DNA of 64,000 bases from Silurus meridionalis (taxonomy: Eukaryota; Chordata; Actinopteri; Siluriformes; Siluridae), in the NCBI RefSeq assembly GCF_014805685.1, contig NC_060905.1:3138840-3202839 (forward strand), given 5' to 3'. The notes beneath the pieces are model-generated. The model made no database searches, was not told the origin of the DNA, and saw nothing but the letters and a program-made list of their open reading frames with translations. Shown one piece after another: positions 56,915 through 64,000 of this stretch (position 1 is the first letter of the stretch; each line of letters starts with the position of its first letter). The position numbers and the translations under genes are program-made.

Positions 56915-57290
56915 ATGTCCAAAGGTTTGTGGACACCCGACCATAGGAATAGTGTGTGCTTCTATTTGAACTTCTCATTCCACATTTATTTCCAATTCGC
57001 TATTATAATCAGCTCCACTCTTCTGGGGAGGTGTTCCACAAAATTTTGTGTAGATTCGGCATGAACAATTCATCACAATAGGGTTGTAGCTCTATAGCAG
57101 GAGATCTTCCATTGTACCCATGGAAAGCAGATCTTCATGGAGGAACAGGTTTTTAATCTCGTAGTTCGGGTGAAGGGAAAATTTCATGCTGATGCATTTA
57201 AAGTATGCTTTAAAGTAACTTTGTGGTTACAGTTTGGAACCTCATATGGGTGGAAAAGGCAGGTGTCCCAATACTTTTGCAAATACAAAA
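56915..57290. mobile_element. MITE with CCAAAAGTATTGGGACA-type ends, copy in dnm2 intron 1
   Basis: ATATGTCCAAAGGTTTGTGG ... GTGTCCCAATACTTTTGC; same family as 49,341-49,808. Confidence 0.75.
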
Positions 57291-57919
57291 GCTCTGTTAA
57301 ATGAGCTGTAAGGCTTTGGACCAATCAGAGCTCAGAACCATTTTTATTGCCAAGTTTCATAAAATTTGTCATAGTGTGCTGCCGCTATAAATATAGGCAA
57401 ATAAAAAGTAGGTAAATAATAGAATAATGTGATAAATAAAGATAAAGACATGAATTAGAGAAGTGGTCCTGAAGGTGCAGGGTTACAAAAGGGTTCTTTT
57501 CTTTTCTTTTTTTGTCTTTTCTTTTTTTTTTCCCAGCAATAGTCTCCTGTTTCCTTCACAAGGCTAAGATGAACTATCTTGACAGGATTTCTAAAAGGAA
57601 AATGTCCATAAATGCTAATAATCTTACTAGCCAACATCATTTTGGTATGTTGCTAGCTACTATTAGCTAACACGACAGGATTTCTGACAGGATTTCCAAT
57701 CCTTTTTTGTTTTTGTTTTTTGTTGCTAGTTCTCTCCAGCTAACTAACAACATTTCTGAGATCTACATCTTCTTCATAATTGTACATGTTAATCACACAC
57801 AAAATGTGTATATTACTGCTCGTAATATTAATAGTTTTATTGCCGGCTAATATTAACGATCATGGCAGGATTTCCAAGAAGTTCACTATCAAGCATGAAA
57901 ACTCACAAGATCTCTCTTG

Positions 57920-58007
<88 letters not shown>

Positions 58008-58614
58008 CATTCACTTTCCTCACGCTGTGCTGCTGGTTTAGGTGATGGTGAAGTGTAGAACCAAACACAAGTTTTACCTTTTCCATCACCGTCCAAAAAA
58101 CAAGCCAAAAGTATTGGGACACTGGACTTTTCCACCCGTTACGTGGTTCTTCCTCAAGTTCTTATCACATAATCGAAGGTACATGATGGTAGAAGACGTC
58201 TTGAAATGGTTAGCATGAGTTTTTCCCTAAAAACAAGCAGGCTCAGAGCTGTTCCAGTTTTTTTTACTGCTAGCATGAAATCTGACAGGATTTTTAAGAG
58301 GATTTTTCTCCCCATTCATAAAAGTTTATAATCTTTATCACTAACGTTAACCAGCTGGTGAAGATCAACCAACTTCACATGATGTCTGACAGGAAAATGT
58401 CCTTAACTGCTCAGAATTTTATTTTTTTTCTGTGTGTGTGTCTTTTTGTTTGTGGCTCTGTATGTGATTGTCTCTGTGTTTGGACGTCTATCTGTTTGTG
58501 TGTAATTTTCTCTCTGTTGTGTATGTCTCTCTGTGTCTCTCTGTCTGTGTCTGTTTTTTTGTGAATGTCTCTGTGTCTCTGTTTCTGTGTGCATTTGTGG
58601 GTGCATATGTGACT

Positions 58615-58652
<38 letters not shown>

Positions 58653-58733
58653 TCTTTCTCTGTCTGTGTGTGACTCTGTGTCTGTTTTGTTGTGTGAATG
58701 TCCCTGTGTGTTTCTGTTTCTGTGTGTTTCTGT

Positions 58734-58773
<40 letters not shown>

Positions 58774-59240
58774 GGTTTCTCTTTAGGTTGTTAATGTCCC
58801 CTGGTCCACTTCTTAATGACCTTCTGGCTCTGCTGATCAAAGTGAGACAAACCCGTCTGTGTTTTTATGACCAGTAAGATGTCATTGTTCCTGAGACAGT
58901 TGCAGTCTCATTTTCATATCTCACTCTGCAGCCTGGTCTGGGTGTGGTCTAGTGGGTGGGACAGTGGACAGAGGTGTCCCTGTGATGGTGAAAGATAATC
59001 TGTGTATTGGAGCGTGTCAGAGACACGGGTTTGTGGATGAAAGATGAAAGCAGCGATAGAGTGCTCGTCGTGTTTTTCAGCGTCAGTCCGTCTCTCTCTC
59101 CGTCTCCCCGTCTGTTCCTGCACTGCTTTTCTGTCTGTGCGTTCATAATACATGAGATGAACAACCTGCTGAAGGCTCAGCCTCGTCTCTTATTTACACA
59201 CCATCAATAATGAACACCAACCCACCCTTTCTTTTTCCCC
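57291..59240. other. dnm2 intron 1 with low-complexity DNA
   Basis: (CA)n at 57,920-58,005; a MITE end at 58,095-58,140; GT/CT-rich DNA from 58,430, with (GT)n 58,620-58,652 and (TC)n 58,737-58,770. 57,590-57,900 repeats a GACAGGATTTC/TTTCCAAG phrase several times. The reverse strand of this region gives only artefactual frames. Confidence 0.6.
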
Positions 59241-59274
59241 TTCTGTGTGTGTGTGTGTGTGTGTGTGTTTGGGT

Positions 59275-59319
<45 letters not shown>

Positions 59320-59397
59320 TTTCTTGTCTATTTCTTTCTGTGTTTCTCTATCTTTTTGTCTGTCTCAGCTGCTCTGTCTGTGTCCGCCTTTCTATCA

Positions 59398-59447
<50 letters not shown>

Positions 59448-60026
59448 GTCTGTCTGTCTGCCTCATCCTTTTTGTCTGTCAATCTCACCCTCTCTAACTG
59501 TCTGTGTCTCTCTGTCTTTGTCTGTCTGTCTCACCCTCTTTGTCTATCTCTCACCCTATCGAGCTGTCTGTCTCACCCTCTCTGTCTGTCTCGGTCACTC
59601 TGTCTGACTGACTGTCTGTCTCACCCTCTTTGTCTATCTATCTGTTTTAGTCGCTCTGTCTAACTATCTGTCTGCCTGTTTGTCTTAGCATCTTCAACCT
59701 CTCTGTCTATCTGTCTGTTTCTGTGTTTGCCTGTTCTTTCCTTTCTGTCTGTCTGTCTCTGCTTCTTTGTCTATATATATTCTTGTCATTTAGTTTGTCT
59801 GTTCTAGTCTGTCTGTCTGTCCACCTGTCTGTCTGTCTGTATGTCTTTCTCTTTCTGTCTTCTCCAGTCTCGGCCTGTCTGTCTTCTTATTTGTTAGTTT
59901 ACCTGCTTTAACCTATATGTCTATTCGCCTGTCGATGACCTGTCTATCTGTTTTCTCTGCCTCTCCCTTTTCCAGTTCATCTGATCATTGCTTTATTGCA
60001 TAATGAAATTCTCTCGTTCTCTGCAG

Positions 60027-60099
60027 GGATTTTCTCCCTCGTGGCTCAGGGATCGTCACTGCAGGCCTCTGGTTCTGCAGCTAATCAACAACAAAGCAG
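60027..60099 (+). pseudogene. dnm2-like exon 2, copy 1 (frameshift)
   Basis: Acceptor CTCTGCAG, donor GCAG|GTGAGT. Reads [11 protein letters not shown], then after a one-base loss (GTCACTGCAGG) [11 protein letters not shown] in another frame. 73 bp instead of the 74 needed to keep dynamin phase. Covers the G2/switch I region. Confidence 0.85.
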
Positions 60100-60165
60100 G
60101 TGAGTGCGTTTCCTTGGATAAAACACCCACTCACACACACACACACTCACACAGACACAGACACA

Positions 60166-60222
<57 letters not shown>

Positions 60223-60255
60223 CCCAGAGTCTAACGATTCTGTGTCTGTGTTTAG

Positions 60256-60402
60256 AGTATGCTGAGTTCTTGCACTGTAAAGGGAAGAAGTTTGTGGACT
60301 TCAAGAAGTCCGGACAGAGATCGAGGCCGAGACGGACAGGATCACGGGTTCGAATAAGGAATCTCCCCATTCCCATCAACCTGAGAGTCTACTCGCCTAA
60401 CG
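60256..60402 (+). pseudogene. dnm2-like exon 3, copy 1 (three one-base losses)
   Basis: Acceptor TTTAG, donor [26 protein letters not shown] matches dynamin, the next 25 codons are out of frame ([18 protein letters not shown] where dynamin has an acidic helix), and [12 protein letters not shown] is back in frame. The total loss is 3 bp (147 not 150 bp), each in short G or C runs or nearby, so the exon is open but mis-translated internally. Confidence 0.85.
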
Positions 60403-60421
60403 GTATCGCGCACACAGACAA

Positions 60422-60537
<116 letters not shown>

Positions 60538-60600
60538 TTGTAAAATCTTTACAGAAAACTTCTGTGTTGTAGGAAACATCAATCTCTTTTGGTTCCTCAG

Positions 60601-60804
60601 TGTTGAACCTGACTCTCATCGACCTACCAGAGATGACCAAGGTTGCCGTTGGCGACCAGCTGGTGGACATCGAGCACCAGATCCGAGACATGCTTTTGCA
60701 GTTCATCACTAATGACAGCTGTCTGATCCTGGCAGTCACACCGGCCAACACTGACCTGGCCAACTCGGACACTCTGAAGATAGCCAAGGAAGTGGATCCT
60801 CAGG
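60601..60804 (+). pseudogene. dnm2-like exon 4, copy 1
   Basis: 204 bp, as in other dynamins: [64 protein letters not shown]. Open, but the G3 motif DLPG reads DLPE (GGG to GAG), a change expected to disable GTP hydrolysis. Donor CAGG|GTACTC. Confidence 0.9.
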
Positions 60805-60874
60805 GTACTCCGTGGTTTCCTTCTAGAAAACACAATCAACCATGACCTAGTGTCATAATACAGACCATGAGTGT

Positions 60875-60917
<43 letters not shown>

Positions 60918-60994
60918 TTTCTTGTCTATTTCTTTCTGTGTTTCTCTATCTTTTGTCTGTCTCAGCTGCTCTGTCTGTGTCCGCCTTTCTATCA

Positions 60995-61044
<50 letters not shown>

Positions 61045-61625
61045 GTCTGTCTGTCTGCCTCATCCTTTTTGTCTGTCAATCTCACCCTCTCTAACTGTCT
61101 GTGTCTCTCTGTCTTTGTCTGTCTGTCTCACCCTCTTTGTCTATCTCTCACCCTATCGAGCTGTCTGTCTCACCCTCTCTGTCTGTCTCGGTCACTCTGT
61201 CTGACTGACTGTCTGTCTCACCCTCTTTGTCTATCTATCTGTTTTAGTCGCTCTGTCTAACTATCTGTCTGCCTGTTTGTCTTAGCATCTTCAACCTCTC
61301 TGTCTATCTGTCTGTTTCTGTGTTTGCCTGTTCTTTCCTTTCTGTCTGTCTGTCTCTGCTTCTTTGTCTATATATATTCTTGTCATTTAGTTTGTCTGTT
61401 CTAGTCTGTCTGTCTGTCCACCTGTCTGTCTGTCTGTATGTCTTTCTCTTTCTGTCTTCTCCAGTCTCGGCCTGTCTGTCTTCTTATTTGTTAGTTTACC
61501 TGCTTTAACCTATATGTCTATTCGCCTGTCGATGACCTGTCTATCTGTTTTTCTCTGCCCTCTCCCTTTTCCAGTTCATCTGATCATTGCTTTATTGCAT
61601 AATGAAATTCTCTCGTTCTCTGCAG

Positions 61626-61698
61626 GGATTTTCTCCCTCGTGGCTCAGGGATCGTCACTGCAGGCCTCTGGTTCTGCAGCTAATCAACAACAAAGCAG
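61626..61698 (+). pseudogene. dnm2-like exon 2, copy 2 (same frameshift)
   Basis: Identical to 60,027-60,099 including the one-base loss. Confidence 0.85.
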
Positions 61699-61764
61699 GT
61701 GAGTGCGTTTCCTTGGATAAAACACCCACTCACACACACACACACTCACACAGACACAGACACA

Positions 61765-61821
<57 letters not shown>

Positions 61822-61854
61822 CCCAGAGTCTAACGATTCTGTGTCTGTGTTTAG

Positions 61855-62001
61855 AGTATGCTGAGTTCTTGCACTGTAAAGGGAAGAAGTTTGTGGACTT
61901 CAAGAAGTCCGGACAGAGATCGAGGCCGAGACGGACAGGATCACGGGTTCGAATAAGGAATCTCCCCATTCCCATCAACCTGAGAGTCTACTCGCCTAAC
62001 G
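61855..62001 (+). pseudogene. dnm2-like exon 3, copy 2 (same lesions)
   Basis: Identical to 60,256-60,402, including all three one-base losses. Confidence 0.85.
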
Positions 62002-62020
62002 GTATCGCGCACACAGACAA

Positions 62021-62160
<140 letters not shown>

Positions 62161-62225
62161 TTGTAAAATCTTTACAGAAAACTTCTGTGTTGTAGGAAAC
62201 ATCAATCTCTCTTTTGGTTCCTCAG

Positions 62226-62429
62226 TGTTGAACCTGACTCTCATCGACCTACCAGAGATGACCAAGGTTGCCGTTGGCGACCAGCTGGTGGACATCGAGC
62301 ACCAGATCCGAGACATGCTTTTGCAGTTCATCACTAATGACAGCTGTCTGATCCTGGCAGTCACACCGGCCAACACTGACCTGGCCAACTCGGACACTCT
62401 GAAGATAGCCAAGGAAGTGGATCCTCAGG
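62226..62429 (+). pseudogene. dnm2-like exon 4, copy 2
   Basis: Identical in coding sequence to 60,601-60,804, with the same DLPE change. Confidence 0.9.
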
Positions 62430-62527
62430 GTACTCCGTGGTTTCCTTCTAGAAAACACAATCAACCATGACCTAGTGTCATAATACAGACCATGAGTGTG
62501 TGTATGTGTGTGTTGTTGTTGTTGCAG

Positions 62528-62626
62528 GTCTCCGCACCATTGGTGTGATCACCAAGCTGGATCTGATGGACGAAGAAACGGACGCACAAGACATTCTGGA
62601 TAACAAACTGCTCCCACTGCGCAGAG
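62528..62626 (+). pseudogene. dnm2-like exon 5
   Basis: 99 bp, the normal length: [34 protein letters not shown]4 motif TKLD intact. Acceptor GTTGTTGCAG, donor AGAG|GTGGGT. Confidence 0.9.
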
Positions 62627-62688
62627 GTGGGTGGGGCTCGGGGACGTGTCCATCAATTACACCTAAAAATACAGCCGTGGTTTAACAA

Positions 62689-62739
<51 letters not shown>

Positions 62740-62744
62740 TTCAG

Positions 62745-62905
62745 GCTACATCGGTGTAGTGAACTGTTGTCAGAAAGACATTGATTGCAGGAAGGACATC
62801 CGCGTCACTCTGGCTGCAGAGAGGAAGTTCTTCTTGTCTCACCCCGCTTACAGACACATGGCAGAGAAAATGGGAACGCGGCACCTGCAGAAGACCCTCA
62901 ACCAG
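62745..62905 (+). pseudogene. dnm2-like exon 6
   Basis: 161 bp, the normal length: [48 protein letters not shown], donor CAG|GTTCAC. Open, but the G5-region NRSQKD reads NCCQKD. Exon 7, which would supply [11 protein letters not shown], is not found to the right; the only such sequence is at 2,868-2,953 on the other strand. Confidence 0.9.
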
Positions 62906-63129
62906 GTTCACTACGTCCTTTTAGACTCCGCCCACCGAAGACACCCTGTCCACTCCAATACTAATCTACTAAAATATATTATGTGGCTTAATTATGCATC
63001 CAGAAATACACAATAAGGACAAAAGTATTGGGACACTTGATTTTTTCAGTAATTTTTGGTTCTTCCTCAAATTGTTAGCACAAAGTTGAAACACACAGTT
63101 GTATAGGACGTGTCTGAACTAGGAGACAC
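62906..63129. other. dnm2 intron 6 start with a MITE end
   Basis: 63,010-63,110 (GGACAAAAGTATTGGGACAC ...) is one end of the MITE family at 49,341. Confidence 0.6.
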
Positions 63130-64000
63130 AACCCGGATCCGGCATAACATAAACACCCACACGCAGACATTCACACACTTTATACCAGCCTCTGTCCTCA
63201 TAGACACTCGCACGCTGACATTCGCAGACTTTATACCAGTCTCTGTCCTCAGACACTCGCACACTGAAGTTCGAACACTTTATACCAGCCTCTGTCCTTA
63301 TAGACATTCGCACACTTTATACCAGCCTCTGTCTTCATAGACACTCGCACGCTGACATTCGCACACTTTATACCAGCCTCTGTCTTCATAGACACTCGCA
63401 CGCTGACATTCGCACACTTTATACCAGCCTCTGTCTTCATAGACACTCGCACGCTGACATTCGCACACTTTATACCAGCCTCTGTCTTCATAGACACTTG
63501 CACACTGACATTCGCACACTTTATTTCAACGTTTGTCCTCATAGACTCTTGCACGCTGACATTCGCACACTTTATTTCAACGTTTGTCCTCATAGACTCT
63601 CGCACACTGACATTCGCACACTTATTACCAGCCTCTGTCTTCATAGACACTTGCGCTGACATTCGCACACTTTAAACCAGCCTCTGTCCACATAGACACT
63701 CGCACGCTGACATTCGCACACTTTATACCAGCCTCTGTCTTCATAGACACTCGCACGCTGACATTCGCACACTTTATACCAGCCTCTGTCCTCAGACACT
63801 GCGCTGACATTCGCACACTTTATACCAGCCTCTGTCCTCAGACACTCGCACGCTGACATTCGCACACTTTATACCAGCCTCTGTCCTCAGACACTCGCAC
63901 GCTGACATTCGCACAATTTATACCAGCCTCTGTCCTCAGACACTCGCACACTGACATTCGCACAATTTATTCCAGCCTCTGTCCTCATAGACACTCGCTG
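63130..64000. repeat. 51-bp minisatellite running off the window
   Basis: Unit GCTGACATTCGCACACTTTA followed by TACCAGCCTCTGTCTTCATA and GACACTCGCAC (51 bp), with 48-bp and shorter variants (CTCAGACAC replacing CTTCATAGACAC). About 17 units; two units near 63,515-63,600 have a TTTCAACGTTTGTCC variant. Lies in dnm2 intron 6. Multiple-of-three units keep long artefactual frames open on the minus strand. Confidence 0.95.

Noticed and set aside
58403..58840. 145-codon minus-strand Thr/His/Glu-rich ORF
   Set aside because: Complement of GT/CT low-complexity intron DNA.
59210..59911. Cysteine/valine/serine-rich ORFs in the 59-62 kb region
   Set aside because: Translations of (GT)n and (TCTG)n microsatellites.
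63130..64000. CRISPR-like array
   Set aside because: No constant repeat with unique spacers; it is a plain tandem minisatellite in a eukaryotic intron.

Overview
The window is vertebrate, almost certainly teleost fish, genomic DNA. Evidence: spliced genes with GT-AG introns and conserved phases, many CA/GT, TCTG and GATA-type microsatellites, and fish-type transposable elements (Tc1-like, piggyBac, hAT, pogo-like, RTE and L2/CR1-type LINEs, tRNA-derived SINEs, BEL/Pao, an endogenous retrovirus). I cannot name the species. There are no bacterial features and no operons; most open frames longer than 60 codons are TE remnants or repeat artefacts. Layout: (1) 2-148 is the last coding exon of qtrt1 (+). 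(2) 0.8-4.2 kb is a LINE tail, SINEs, a palindromic microsatellite cluster, an orphan dynamin exon piece (-) and a CCAAT/GC-rich promoter-like region with two candidate 5' exons. (3) 4.3-17.2 kb is a nest of mobile elements: a decayed BEL/Pao element bounded by two direct repeats, holding a decayed gamma-type endogenous retrovirus whose gag region is tandemly triplicated; gag and pol are split by a TIR element that itself holds a 607-bp TA-inserting element. (4) 17.4-20.1 kb is a Tc1-like transposase split by 1.4 kb of dynamin-2 DNA. (5) 20.3-27.9 kb is an unidentified terminal exon (-), an RTE LINE and a pogo-like element with a 2.1-kb array of a 19-bp minisatellite. (6) 27.9-40.8 kb is a divergent SLC15A1 (PEPT1)-like gene (-), with about 19 phase-consistent exons and a piggyBac, an L2-type LINE and a DIRS-like element in its introns; its 5' region is deleted. 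(7) 41-45.8 kb is LINE and hAT debris. (8) 45.9-48.1 kb holds dynamin-2 3' exons (-) in scrambled order. (9) 48.3-54.3 kb is TEs and microsatellites. (10) 55.6-63 kb holds dynamin-2 5' exons 1-6 (+), with exons 2-4 tandemly duplicated, then a 51-bp minisatellite running off the window. Main theme: qtrt1 is followed by dynamin 2, matching the QTRT1-DNM2 neighbourhood I recall from other vertebrates, but here dnm2 is broken into at least four blocks on both strands with stop codons, lost splice sites, frameshifts, internal triplication and duplicated exons. Either this is an exploded dnm2 pseudogene family moved by TE and microsatellite recombination, or part of it is assembly error; several one-base losses lie in short homopolymers. 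I found no previously undescribed enzymatic system; the novelty is structural.
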